The notes under the pieces were generated by a model. That model did no database searches. It saw only the letters and a list, made by a program, of their open reading frames with translations, and was not told where the DNA came from. The translations under genes and the position numbers were made by a program. A stretch of 64,000 bases of DNA from Siphonodentalium dalli (taxonomy: Eukaryota; Mollusca; Scaphopoda; Gadilida; Siphonodentaliidae): assembly GCA_032622095.1 (NCBI GenBank), contig CP136069.1, forward strand, positions 205,770,750-205,834,749. The letters run 5' to 3'. This document shows positions 22,837 through 34,380 of the stretch, one piece after another; within the stretch, counting starts at the first letter, position 1; every line of letters begins with the position of its first letter.

Positions 22837-22883
22837 TTACAATCCGTGATTTCTAGCAATTGTGATAATATATATATACGTAC

Positions 22884-23265
22884 CCGTGAACTGGAACCAT
22901 TTATGGAATGGTAACGCCGCCAGGCGGACATACCGGAATGCAGCATACCCGTAGGGCGCCGTTACCTTGTTAACATAATCATCCGCGGGCTCATAGAACA
23001 CCATCAGTAAGTAAATTCCAAGGAATAAAATCAGAATTGTTGCCGCAACGATGCACCATACTTTAAAAGCAAAGCGGATCGTTGACCAACATTTTCTGCT
23101 GAAGTGTTTTGATTCGTCGATTTTCTCCTTCCCTATGTCGACTTTGAGAGATCGTTCAATACACTGGTCGATTTCATCCTCCGTTAATCCCCATTCCTTC
23201 CCGAGATTCTTGATTTCAGAAACATTCTTTTTCAGGTACAGTAGAGCGTCTTGTTCAGAACCCAT
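22884..23265 (-). CDS. exon 1 of a 338-aa single-pass membrane protein with JmjC/cupin_8-like lumenal domain
   Basis: I place the start at the ATG at 23265 (context AAGATGG, A at -3 and G at +4), not at the in-frame ATG at 23370. The exon encodes 127 codons plus one base, ending at donor G|GTACGT (22883). Residues 1-60 are hydrophilic and helical (MGSEQDALLYLKKNVSEIKN; then WGLTEDEIDQCIERSL). Residues about 69-91 form one hydrophobic transmembrane segment (VWCIVAATILILFLGIYLLM). Then come YVNKVTAPYGYAAFRYVRLA and LPFHKWFQFT. No cleavable signal peptide is visible, so type II topology with a lumenal/extracellular C-terminus is inferred. The six exons (23265-22884, 21937-21789, 20479-20295, 16519-16441, 13662-13533, 12108-12017) total 1017 nt with phases 1,0,2,0,1. 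The C-terminal half (about 172-338) fits cupin_8/JmjC by order of motifs. I do not recognise a named orthologue. Role (for example a Golgi/ER hydroxylase-like protein or pseudoenzyme) is inference. Confidence 0.8.
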
Positions 23266-23552
23266 CTTCTTTGGCGATCCGTGTGTGAGACGTTGACGTG
23301 ATATATATCGTGTCGTGTTAGAAGCAGGATGTTTACTATAAGTTAGTATCCGCGTATCGCTTCGCTGCACCCAGATGTTAGGCCATATAATATAATAGTT
23401 CGTTTCTCAGGGAATATGCTATTACTCTAGATCATGCCATGAATATGTTTGCTAATACTGTGCAAAAAATATATATGGAACATATATATTGATTTCATAC
23501 ATTTGCTAATACACTTTAGAGCACAATCCCATTGTTGCAATCGTTCCCTGAT

Positions 23553-23955
23553 TTTTGGTAAAGCACACCGATTCCCAAGGCTGGCGAAGGAATAGTTCAA
23601 TGATTACCCCATTGTTAGGCACACGCAACTCACAACAGACAAATCGCACGGGCGCTTCGAAGTAGCTTCAATTACCAGACGCCACAGGGGCACGAACAGC
23701 GCTCTGCTTCCCCCAAACACACTGCCATTATACGCCGTTACTATTTATGCACCTCTAATATACTAAGCAGGCACATATATAGGGACGGCGTATAGGGGGA
23801 GTGCGGGTGGGGGATGCATGTCCTCTTGTATAATAACTGAAGCTACATTGAAACGACCGCGCGATTTGTTTGTTAAGAGTGGTGCGTGTCGAACAATGGG
23901 ATATCACTGAAATATTAGTTTGCCAGCCTTGGGAATTGGGTGTGATTTACCAAAA
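23553..23955. mobile_element. foldback element with ~125-bp inverted ends upstream of exon 1
   Basis: TTTTGGTAAAGCACACCGAT ... CCCAAGGCTGG ... CCCATTGTT ... AAATCGCACGGGCG at 23553-23680 is repeated inverted at about 23838-23955 (... CCTTGGGAATTGGGTGTGAT TTACCAAAA). The spacer is about 155 bp. It is non-coding, and lies about 290 bp upstream of the start codon of the six-exon gene, so it may sit in the promoter region. A (TA)n tract follows at 23961-23984. Confidence 0.7.
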
Positions 23956-23984
23956 TTACAATATATATATATATATATATATAT

Positions 23985-26261
23985 AATACATCAACAGGAC
24001 GAACGGGGGCGGGTGGCAATAGTAACACATGCATTGGTTGAATTATTTATTAACTAGTAGCATAATTACATTTATTATAATTATTCCACAAAACTAATCC
24101 AGTTCCGAAAATATTCTCAGGACCACTAATCCAACGATGAAACTAAACGAATTAACATTTACATTTAGAACCACTAAATATAGTGATAGATCCAATAATC
24201 CAACAGAATCACCACTTCACAATATAGCGCTCCACATATCCGATATAACTAACAACATAACTTGTATCTGGAGAATCTGGAGGAACCAATGGACTATTAT
24301 GGTAGTAATTTCGAAACAGTTTCTTGAAAAGGCGACACGTTTGTCACATAATAATGATGTGCAGCATTACCTTTGGCAAAAGTAGTTGGTTGTTGGTTAC
24401 AGGTCAAATTCCATGTCATCATTCTGGCAGACAGACTTCTTCGGAATTCATGATCCATTTATACAATCTATATAATAATAGTAAGACACAATCATGCGAC
24501 TTCCACATTTGACTTTCCAAACACATCTGCGAGTGACTTGGTTTGTGAAAACGGGTCACACGTTAATCCGTGTCGTTTCGGACATATTTATTCACATTCA
24601 ACGGCGATCACTGCATGGGTAATCACGATGATTGGTGTGGCTAACGGGTCATTGCGTTCATCTCGGCCAGCGCACGGATTGTACGTCGTGTTCAACGCAC
24701 GATCAATTTCGTATTTCGAGATAATCGCATTATGTGCGGTCAATTGTGCTCTAAGTCAGTCAGAGCACGCGAATAGTTCTTTACCAGAATAAATCTCGTC
24801 TCCGACTCGATTTATTCTGGTAAAGAACTATTCTTGTGCTCTAACCATTACTTAAAGTATTTGATATATACATGTAGTTTTATATAGCTGTAATCATATA
24901 TGACATTGTGCATGTGGACATTGAACTTGTAGAATACAATTTTAATATTATTTCGCAAATAAAAAAAATCACTTATGGAAAAAGATTCAGTGATCTAAAT
25001 GATTTATTAAGCTGACAACTTGCACCATTTTACATATTTCAATGTTATGCTACACTGAATAATTCTAACCAATATGAAATATTTAATAAATAATTCTAGT
25101 CATAACCACTAGATTTAATCTTGAACAAATGGATAAAAGAAGATGAAACCAGCTCTCACATGACGTCATTACCGGACTCATTGTTGAAAATATCAGTACC
25201 AATATCTATAATGTTAGGGTGGCGACAGGAAGACGACATGATAGGTCATGTCGCCTCCGCATGACTTATATCCCATTTTGTTTCTGTTTTTACACTTTAT
25301 GTATCATATATTATGATAATTGTGATGACTGGTAATGAAATACAAAAATATTCTGATTGTCATGTCGAGTTATCTGTGACTAAAATATACTCCCAGCACT
25401 AATGCAGGGGGCCTGGGTGTGAACCGCACTGGCTTTATACCATACAGTGACTCCAGCATACAACCAGTAAATAATTAGCTCTCCATATTCCTTTCATATC
25501 TCAGCCTGTGGGAGCATGGGCAGGGCACCCTGGCAAATTAATCACCGTTTATTATTCGATGTATAAAATGTTAAATTGTATTGTTATTTTTAAAGGAAAA
25601 ACAGAATTGCAATTAGCCAATAAAACGATAAAAACAATTATGACGCAGCAAAACAAAGTTATCAAACGAATTATATTTTTTAGAAAATCAGCAAAATATA
25701 ATTGAATTAGTTTCCAAAACGACAATTTAACGCTTTAGTTCGTTCAATGCAAACGGAACCCAAAACCATGTATTTCCTATAAACAATGCGAAATCGATCG
25801 TGCATGAACATGTTTTTATCGCTAATTGTATGAATTCAGTTCTTTCTAATTTCGGGTGTAGATTATATTTTTATTTATACATGCACATGGGTAATTTCCG
25901 TATTTATCAACGGATTCGAGCCATTGAAGTCTCAAACCACAACCGCGGATTCCAATTATACACTTGGTACATTTCGTTTTTGTCAAAAGCTGAAGTTAAA
26001 TGAAATAAAAAAAATGCGATATATAGTATCAGCTTATTTTTCGATGTGTCACATGATTACGTAACTTACCCACATGCCAGACAGCAGACTGCGGCGACAT
26101 AACCTTTGATCTACCGCCGACGGACTGGGCCTGATAAAGCTATTTGTAACATGGCGTAAGGTAATTAGCCTGTCACACAGACTTCTTTTTTAATGGAGCG
26201 AGAACGAAATGCTGGGTGTGGGTGTGGACAGACTTATTATACCAAAGGCTCGCGCGGCTGC
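23985..26261. other. non-coding stretch with one 63-bp hairpin
   Basis: No gene is recognised. At 24771-24833 GAATAGTTCTTTACCAGAAT plus AAATC pairs perfectly with its inverted copy around a 13-bp loop (TCGTCTCCGACTC). This is probably a collapsed foldback element. The rest is AT-rich with no recognised repeat. Confidence 0.45.
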
Positions 26262-26742
26262 CCAGAATGCTTCACTCCGAAACCGCTATATCGTGAAATA
26301 TTTAGTCAACCTATATGAATATCTTTATTGGATATTATAGAGCTATATTCTCCCGACATATAGCCGTTTTCCAATCGAAAATATATCCACGGGAACTTTG
26401 ATTTATTTTCAATTTACCAGACCTGGGTGTGGGTGCGGTTCGGATATTCACAGTCATCGGCAAACTATTTAATACTTCTTATACACAAGGCTCGCGTGGC
26501 TGTCGGAACGTTTCACTTTGAAACCGTTATATCTTGAAATATTAAGTCACAGCATATGATTCTATTTATTGGATATTATAGAGCTATATTCTCCCGACAT
26601 ATAGCCGTTTTCCAATCGAAAATATATCCACGGGAACTTTGATTTATTATCAATTTACCAGACCTGGGTGTGGGTGCGGTTCGGATATTCACAGTCATCG
26701 GCAAACTATTTAATACTTCTTATACTGGCACAGTATATTTGT
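26262..26742. repeat. ~241-bp tandem duplication
   Basis: The block containing CTATATTCTCCCGACATATA, GACCTGGGTGTGGGTGCGGT and TCACAGTCATCGGCAAACTA occurs twice with a 241-bp offset (for example 26341 and 26582) and only a few differences. Confidence 0.9.
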
Positions 26743-27228
26743 TTGGTTCCTATTTTGTCGGTTCATAGATGCCGACCAAAATATTATAGCTGAGTTTAGG
26801 CGGAGAAAACTAGTTTGCTACCAGTTACCATACCTAAAAAGAGTTTCTTGCTACCTGTCTTCCTTTTTAAATGTAAGTTAGGTTTTAAAACTTTTAATTT
26901 CGTTTATTTATCATTTCAGATTCAGGTTTTTTTTTAAATCATAAAAATTAAATTAAATTTTTTTTAAAGTTAAACTTTGAATTTAAAATTTAAAATTATA
27001 AACTTGCAATGAAAAAGACAGTTTTATGGTGTATATTAGGCTGGACTGAGGATCTAAAAATGTAAAAAAAAAAAAAAAAAAATTAAATTTTAAAATTAAA
27101 AAAATGAAATTTGAAACGGGATATACATTGCTTATGAAGACATATCTAAGCAGCTGACTGCAAATTAGTTAGTATAACAGGCCTTAAAGGGTAAACATAC
27201 GAGCTGTGTTGTCACTGTGATTACCGGC
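26743..27228. other. AT-rich non-coding stretch
   Basis: Homopolymer-rich A/T tracts at 26925-27110. No gene is recognised. Confidence 0.4.
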
Positions 27229-27290
27229 ACCGGCCGTCAGCGTTAGTTAATTAGACAGCGCTGTCTAATTAACTAACGCTAGCGGCCGGT
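27229..27290. repeat. 62-bp near-perfect palindrome
   Basis: ACCGGCCGTCAGCGTTAGTT plus AATTAGACAGC is followed directly by its inverted complement. The central 42 bp pair perfectly with no loop and only two bases mismatch near the ends. The centre lies between 27259 and 27260. Confidence 0.9.
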
Positions 27291-28372
27291 ATGCAATAAC
27301 CCAGTGCGGTTCAGATGGCTCTGGATTTAGTCACAGTTAACTCGACATGTACTCTGGCTACACCGATACGGGCGTTAACCAGAATAGAGATTCATGGCAT
27401 GATCTAACCCCACCAGTACAAAACCTGGGAACTTTTTGATGTGTTGACAGGGAAGTTTACAATATTGAGAAAAAAGAGCAGATAATATATTTCTGTGTTA
27501 CTATATGTTCCTGGATAAGGTAGTTTACTGTTATAAGTCGGTGAAGTTCCCAATACGAAATTGTATTATTTAAGTGAATTTGTGGTCGATTTTTCTTTGC
27601 GTCGCTTGCAATAATTTCTCCCGGCAATTAATTCAATGTTTTTATTTTTTGCGATATCGGCTCACTAAAGTCACTATTAAACATTTCGAGCGGCATGGGA
27701 TCAACCCATACTGCGAAGTGGATTATCGAGAAACAAATATAAACAAAGAAATATATTCCCTGCCTTGTTTGTTCAATGTCATAAAGTTCCCTGTCAGAAG
27801 GGGTCAGAAAAAAGAAAAAAAATCCTAGGTTATGTAATCTCGTTCTCCAAATGAGCACCATCATTACGTTTTATTCAACAGGGTCGGTATTTTATTCAAT
27901 AAACATAAATTGATATACATGTAAAAAACGATGACTTGTTAGATGCTGACTTAATTTTAAAGAAATTCATCTTGTGTCCGATGAATGGGGGATGGGCAGT
28001 ATTTATATATTTACTTATTTATGGCAGGTCATATAGAAATGCTTGATGAGAGGTTTTTGGAGCGCGGCTTACCTGAGAAACGAACTAATGTTTTTATCTG
28101 GCCTTATGTACGCCTCGAGCTATTTGTTAAACAATATATAGTACAGTGTATATACATAGAGTGTCTATTGTGTACGTCTGAATTCAAATGCATTTTGACT
28201 TACGAAAAGGTTTATTGATAACACTTACATGACGACTCGCTCGGTCTATTGAACACAGAGTTCTTTTAAGCAATCTTTGATATCTTTTGAGCTAATTGTG
28301 GCCCGCAAATTTAACTTACACAGCAATATTCGTGAGTGCTTTATATATATATATATAGTTTGTATCACAGAA
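27291..28372. other. non-coding stretch, nothing recognised
   Basis: No protein similarity or clear repeat. Short AT microsatellite at about 28345-28358. Confidence 0.35.
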
Positions 28373-28706
28373 TTAACCCTTTACCCAACAAACCGGCCAA
28401 AAACGCCCAAATAAAGCTGCAACAGCCTAAATTATCTTGGGTCTGTCTCAATAAAACCATACAAATATTGATATCATTGGAACCGGCTCATTGACGACAT
28501 TGTGATGGTTACAGTTATGCCCTGTGCCAATGCATTCTCTTATATATGCGAGTCGACCATAGGTCGCCTCGCATTCTTTAACAATTTTATAATTTTTAAT
28601 GTGTTAAGCCAATGCATTCTCTTATATATGCGAGGCGACCTATGGTCGACTCGCATATATAAGAGAATGCATTGGCACAGGGCCGTTCTGTTGGGTAAAG
28701 AGTTAA
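28373..28706. mobile_element. piggyBac-like MITE, family A, copy 2 (inverted)
   Basis: TTAACCCTTTACCCAACA and TGTTGGGTAAAGAGTTAA form the ends. The layout is the reverse of copies 1 and 3: the long specific arm (AAAGCTGCAACAGCCTAAAT ... GTTACAGTTATG) is on the left and the short arm on the right. The left palindrome (28526 to about 28574) is cut off after its centre by a deletion reaching into the AT-rich core. The right one (28608-28676) is complete. Confidence 0.9.
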
Positions 28707-28849
28707 CCCACAGGCCCCGTGGGAAGAATACCAGATATACCATTACAAATATAAACCAATTTCAGAAATGCTAACGCGCTCAAGATCATCTATATCTATA
28801 TTTGCGAATGTCTGCCTGCCTGTCTGTCTGTGTTCTATAGATATTCACA

Positions 28850-30180
28850 GGGGACCATCTAGATGGTACCAAAGGGGCCTACTAGGGGTAACTTTTTACG
28901 AGAAAGATAATGGCGCAGGTTAGAATTTTCTAAAGTGACGCCGTTATTGTCATGGGCAGAAAGGGGGGGGGGGGGGCAGAAATTTTTATGTCGCCGATTG
29001 CCACGAAACATATATACTCATCCCCATGATATTAGGAATGTAATGGTGCGGTTTAAATATGTCAAAAGTGGCGCCGTTCGAGTCAGGGATGCACGGAAGG
29101 GGAGAGGGGAACCAAAATTGATAAAACTAATTTTAGCGACGATGGACCATCTAGATGGCACCAAAGGGGTCTACTAGGGGTAACTTTTTACGAGAAAGAT
29201 AATGGTGCGGGTTAGAATTTTCTAAAGTGACGCCGTTGTTGTTAGGGGCAGAAAAGGAGGAGGGGCAGAACAAATTATTGTCGCCGATTGCCACGAAACT
29301 TTTATATAATAATTCCCATTATATGAGGAATCTAATGGTGTGGTTTTAATATGTCAAAAGTGGTGCCGTTCGCGTCAGGGATGCACGGAAGGGGGGAGTG
29401 GCACCAAAATTGATAAAACTAATTTTAGCGCCGATTTCCGCCAAATTGATATAATATTCTTCCCCATGATACAAGGAATCTAATTGTGCGTGTGGAAATT
29501 TCATACCTGCCAAATCATTAGTTGGAATGGTCATCAGTTGGAAATTTTCCAACCTAAGGGGGGGGGGGGGTGACAGGTTGGAAATTTCGAACACTTGGAA
29601 AGCTTGTGTCCTGGTCCTCCCCCGTGGCTAGTCAAAACTGCTACTAAATTTAAGAAAACAATATTGTCATACATTTGGTCAACATTGTCATTGGAATTGT
29701 CATCATTTGGAAATTTTCCAACCTAAGTGGGGGGGGGGGGGGGTGTCAGGTTTGAAATTTCCAACTCTAAGAAGACTTGAGGCTAGTCTAGATGCTAGGA
29801 TTTTGCGATTTTCTTGTTCAGATTTCAAAATTTTCGAACACCGGGCAAAATTTGTTTAGTAAGCCGATTAGCACCAAACTTATAAATAATCATCTACTTG
29901 ATATCAGGAGTCTAATTGTGTGGTTTAAGGATGTCACACGTGGGATCAATTGAGTCAGGGATGCAGAGGGTGAGAGGGGCACACAAGATATACAATATGT
30001 TTAGCGCTGATATCCACCAGATTGATACATATTCTTCTCCGTGGTACGAGGAATTTAATCGTGTGGTTTAGTCTGAAATAGGGACGGGATGGTCACCAAA
30101 ACTGATACAAAATATGTTTAGTTCCAATTACCATCAAATTCATACACGTTCTTCTCAAATGATACGAGGAATAAAATATT
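28850..30180. repeat. diverged tandem repeats (~290-bp unit) with poly-G tracts
   Basis: 'gaccatctagatgg.accaaaggggyctactaggggtaa' occurs at about 28854 and 29146. 'tgacgccgtt' and 'tgtcaaaagtggygccgttcg' blocks alternate at matching spacing, and weaker copies continue to about 30170. A GGAAATTT-type dispersed repeat with G-runs (29561-29572, 29730-29743) is interleaved at 29480-29780. The 'cgccgat..ccac.aa' blocks are degenerate. No coding frame is maintained. Confidence 0.7.
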
Positions 30181-31192
30181 GCATGTTAAAAAGTTATAAT
30201 GAGATAGCAAAACAAATACATAGAATAAAGCATTAAACGTCTATTTATCATATTATTTAAGAGATACACATATTCTTGAAAACTGAGAGACCTCGAACCG
30301 TCAGAAGATTGCATATTAGAATGGATCATGTATATATTATAACACAATTGAGTCTGTTCCATCCAATATAGTTTCCACACAAAAATTACAATAAACCACT
30401 CAAAATATCGCTCTATGGCAGGCACATGTAGCTGATATACTGCATAGCAACATTTCTTTTAAACTGAGAATACTTCGCCAATATATAGCGGCATGAACAT
30501 AGGAGCACCTGGACATTTCTTTGAAACATCTGTATTTTCATGGATATATGATAGCCAGGCGTCCTCAAAAACTTAGTATAACCCACTAGATTGATTGATA
30601 CATCTCTATATATGTAAAACCCAATTGTCGTCTTTTATTTTTTGCGATCTAATGTGTTATGATATTCATGTTTCATGTCGTAACGTCTGACTTTTACGCA
30701 GTTGTAAATAAATAAATACTTCTTTATTGGTGGAACGGATTAATTGCGATAAACAAAATGACAATTGACAATGTGGGCCACCACTTATATTCCATGTGTA
30801 AGAATAATGTTTTCTGATGCTATTTGGATATACAATTTATGAGAATACGTGTAACACTTTGAGCAAGAGAATTCTCTATTCCCACTAAATGTCCACGGCA
30901 TGCAGAGGGTTTCACATCACTTTAACATGGGCAACGCCGGGTAACCCTGCTATAGTATATTATATACCCATGCTTGTAATTACTTGTAATTGGCATATAA
31001 TTGGCATATATTGTCTTTCATCTATTGTATATTTTGGAACTTCTGTCTGTCTGTCTGTATGTATGTATGTGATATAGACTCGAAAACTGCTCGACCGATG
31101 CGACTCAAATTTGGTATGTAGGCCTACTTTGATCCCGGAAACACTAAGGATGGGTAGAATTTCACGTGCGACCGTGTAATTGACCTCGCTTG
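30181..31192. other. non-coding stretch with dispersed-repeat sequence
   Basis: A TCTG/TATG microsatellite (about 31040-31070) is followed by 'gaccgatgcgactcaaatttggtatgtagg', a phrase typical of dispersed repeats in invertebrates (recalled, not searched). No gene is recognised. Confidence 0.35.
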
Positions 31193-31665
31193 GTTTAACC
31201 CATTCTATGCTAAATGGAATCCCCCATTCAGTTATAAAAGTGTACATCGGAATGTTTAATATTCATTTGGAGGGATGTTAATTTCATAAAACCAAACGAC
31301 AGACAGACGAAAAGATGTTCGAACAATAAATTCAACAAACTTATTCAGTTATCTGAGCATTTCCCCGGGGAACTACTCGTCAATGAGTATTCAGTATAGA
31401 AGGAGTTATAAAAAGGAACTACTCACCAATGAGTATTTAGTATAGAAATGGTAAATGATTAACCCTTTCTATACTAAACGAACTCCCACACTCACTTATA
31501 AAGTGTACATCGGAATGGTTTATTATCCATTTGAAGGGGTGTTATGGTGACAAAGGCAGACGACAGATAAATAAAAGTGCAGAAGGAGCCCAATTTATTC
31601 AGGGAAATGTTCAGATAATAAGTTCAACAAACGACCCATGATACATATGGTTGTTTGTTGAACTT
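31193..31665. repeat. ~266-bp diverged direct duplication
   Basis: Blocks 'ttaaccc.ttctat.ctaaa', 'gtgtacatcggaatg.tt' and 'catttg.agg.gtgtta' at about 31195-31280 recur at about 31461-31545. Each is followed by 'acgacaga' and 'gttcaacaaac' segments. Confidence 0.65.
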
Positions 31666-32099
31666 ACTATCTAATCATTTCCTACGGTTAACTACTCAAC
31701 ATTGTGATTTACAGTATTGTCGTTAGTTTGTTAGACCCGGCATAAATTGGTTAAGAAGTCGTTTTGGTGTCAAAATGTGTAAACAACATATACAAAATCC
31801 GATAAAATCCGCTTTGGTGAAAATTCCCAATTCAACATGGCGTCCAAAATGGCAGTTGGTATGAGAACATGCTGAGTTTTTGCGGTAGGTGCATCAAATT
31901 TGTAATAAATTGAAATATACACTAGCAATGTTTAGTTGTAAACCATATTTGTAGAATGTTTGTCCCAAAATGGCCGAAAAAATGGACAAAATGGAATGGA
32001 TTTACATTTTGTGCAAAACTGAATAACTCGAATTATGCGAGAAACAATGATTGCAGAGTATAATAGAAACTTTTTTTTATCATAGATGTACGATTTCTC

Positions 32100-32170
32100 T
32101 CTAAGTATAGAGAGAGAACGAGAGAGAGAGAGAGACAGGGAGCGAGAGAGAGCGAGAGGGCAAGAGATAA

Positions 32171-32253
<83 letters not shown>

Positions 32254-32255
32254 AA
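32100..32255. repeat. (GA)n microsatellite
   Basis: Interrupted then pure GA repeat. The Leu/Ser- and Arg/Glu-rich open frames across it are artefacts. Confidence 0.98.
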
Positions 32256-32936
32256 GCGAAAGCAGGATATCATACAATGGTTAAAACTGGACTTTCGGGT
32301 GCCCAGAAACGGAAAAAAACAACGCAGTTTTATTAGTACTGTTTATCTTAAATCGTGTGATATATTTATAACAGTTTAGTGGGATTTAATAGGGACGTAT
32401 TGATTCTGTGACCTTTTTTAGAACCAGAGATTATGTAGTCTCACCTATCTGACCGATCATCATTTATTTTGATATCTGCCACACAAAACCTTTAAAACTC
32501 ACTGCTACAGAACAGTTTAAGAGCTATTCATAAAGTATTGGATAAAATATGTATATTCTATTTTCCGTGTCTTAAAGACATGTTACGTACTTGTTCTGGT
32601 GGGTGAAACTGATAAGTTAGTATCCAGGCACTATGCCAATTGGAGGAATGCATCATTCTACTAACATTGCCGAAAATCTGAAGCAAATGGACCGTACCAC
32701 TCCATATAAAACATCGTCTGCAATACGCTCAATTGTAAATAGTTACTACTCGATTCGGGACGCATCTATCGGCAATAAACTAACGAAAACGATTTCACCA
32801 TCGAGAGTCATTGCATTTAATTAATACATACCAATGACGGTGTGTGTTTAGATATAACATTTGAAAACATAACTTCTTTGAACACGATTATTCTCCATTT
32901 CTATTTGATCACCCTACCGGAGTGTTTCACTTCACT
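32256..32936. other. non-coding stretch, nothing recognised
   Basis: A 63-codon open frame at 32633-32824 (plus) matches nothing recognised and has no supporting splice or regulatory signals. Confidence 0.3.
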
Positions 32937-33392
32937 TTAACCCTTTACCCAACAGAACCGCCCTGTGCCAATGCATTCTCTTATATATGCGAGTCGACCA
33001 TGGGTCGCCTCGCATATATAAGAGAATGCATTGGCTTAACACATATTAAAAATGATAAAATTGTCAAAGAATGTAGAAAAATATTATAAAAATTGTTAAA
33101 AAATGTAAGAAAAATTTATAAAATTGTTAAAGAATGTAAGAAAAAATGGTAAAAAGTGTTAAAAAAAGAACTTTTTTTAGGCCAATGCATTCTCTTATAT
33201 ATGCGAGGCGACCTGTGGTCGGCTCGCATATATAAGAGAATGCATTGGCACAGGGCATAACTGTAACCATCACAATGTGGTCAATGAACCGGTTCCAATG
33301 ATATCCATATTTGTATGGTGTTATTGAGACAGACCGATGATATTTTAGGCCGTTGAAGCTTTATTTGGCCGTTTTGTTGGGTAAAGGGTTAA
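32937..33392. mobile_element. piggyBac-like MITE, family A, copy 3 (best preserved)
   Basis: TTAACCCTTTACCCAACA and TTGTTGGGTAAAGGGTTAA with TTAA at both ends. Both palindromes are full length (32967-33035 and 33181-33249). The AT-rich core is 145 bp. The long specific arm (CATAACTGTAACCATCACAA ... GGCCGTTTTGTTGGG) is on the right. Confidence 0.92.
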
Positions 33393-33449
33393 AAGACTAG
33401 TCAAAGTTTCCTCCTATCACGTGATGACACCCGAATATTTCACAAGAAT

Positions 33450-33555
33450 GCGTGGTGGTATACCATGGACGGAATGCGTGGTGGTATACCATGGACGGAA
33501 TGCGTGCTGGTATACCATGGACGGAATGCGTGGTGGTATACCATGGACGGAATTT
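33450..33555. repeat. 26-bp tandem repeat, 4 copies
   Basis: The unit is GGAATGCGTGGTGGTATACC plus ATGGAC; one copy has GTGCTGG. Confidence 0.95.
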
Positions 33556-34380
33556 ATCAAAAGACAAAGGAGTACCAAATAGTATCTTAAATTAATTTTA
33601 AACTTGAACAAAGGTGCCGACATAACATGTGGCATAGACTGTGTTTATACTCAGAAATTATATTTGGCTATAATCGCCAAGGCCACATATACGGGAAAAA
33701 TGTACTACGTTTTCTGCAACCGCATAACCGCATTTACCCATTCTCCATAATGTTACACATATCTGCTGCACACAATCATAAGTAGCAACATTGGGTGAAT
33801 GATCAATGCTGAAATAACAGTATTAAGGGCTGATAACCTGTTAGTTAGCACACGTTTGTGTGTGGTATAGGAAGATATTTTCAAACAATAAGACACAGGA
33901 CAATAGCATTGTGCATTACGTGATAGCATATTACAGTTATAAAGTGCCGACTGAAGTAATTTGAATACACGTGTCTATTAATAAACCTGTTTGATAGCAG
34001 CATGAAAATTACTCATAAACAAAACGTACAATGTACCGTCTTTTGATCTGGTGAGATGAGGTGCAATTCTATTGAAGTGATGAGTGTTTCTTTACAGTTT
34101 ACTTGTATGGTTTATTATCACGGAGAGTGTTGAAAAAATGCGGAAATTTTATTAGTATTTATACTGCAAGGGTTTGCACTTCAATTTCTGCGTTACATTC
34201 AATAATTTAATATCACGCCGAATGAAAGTGCCACACACTGTGTGGCGAAGGATTACTTCGTGTGTTGCATGCCCGTATTTTTGGCCCGACTTTCTGATGT
34301 ATTCTAAGCAGAAACTCTGAACTTTAAATACGTAAATCATTTTGTTTGACTTGCGTTGCAGTGACCGATAAATTCTTCAG
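33556..34380. other. non-coding stretch upstream of the retrotransposon
   Basis: No coding similarity. The 5' boundary of the adjoining non-LTR element is not sharp and may lie a little upstream of 34381. Confidence 0.35.

Noticed and set aside
22837-22883. Extension of exon 1 to the in-frame stop (residues after FTG)
   Set aside because: The frame continues into an AT-rich tract right after a GTACGT donor. Splicing at 22883 to exon 2 gives a phase-consistent, protein-like continuation.
23266-23370. Upstream in-frame ATG at 23370 as start of the six-exon gene
   Set aside because: The 35 extra residues look like 5' UTR, and the ATG at 23265 has a better context and begins a coherent helical N-terminus.
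31932-32379. Leu/Ser-rich and Arg/Glu-rich frames
   Set aside because: They are translations of the (GA)n microsatellite.
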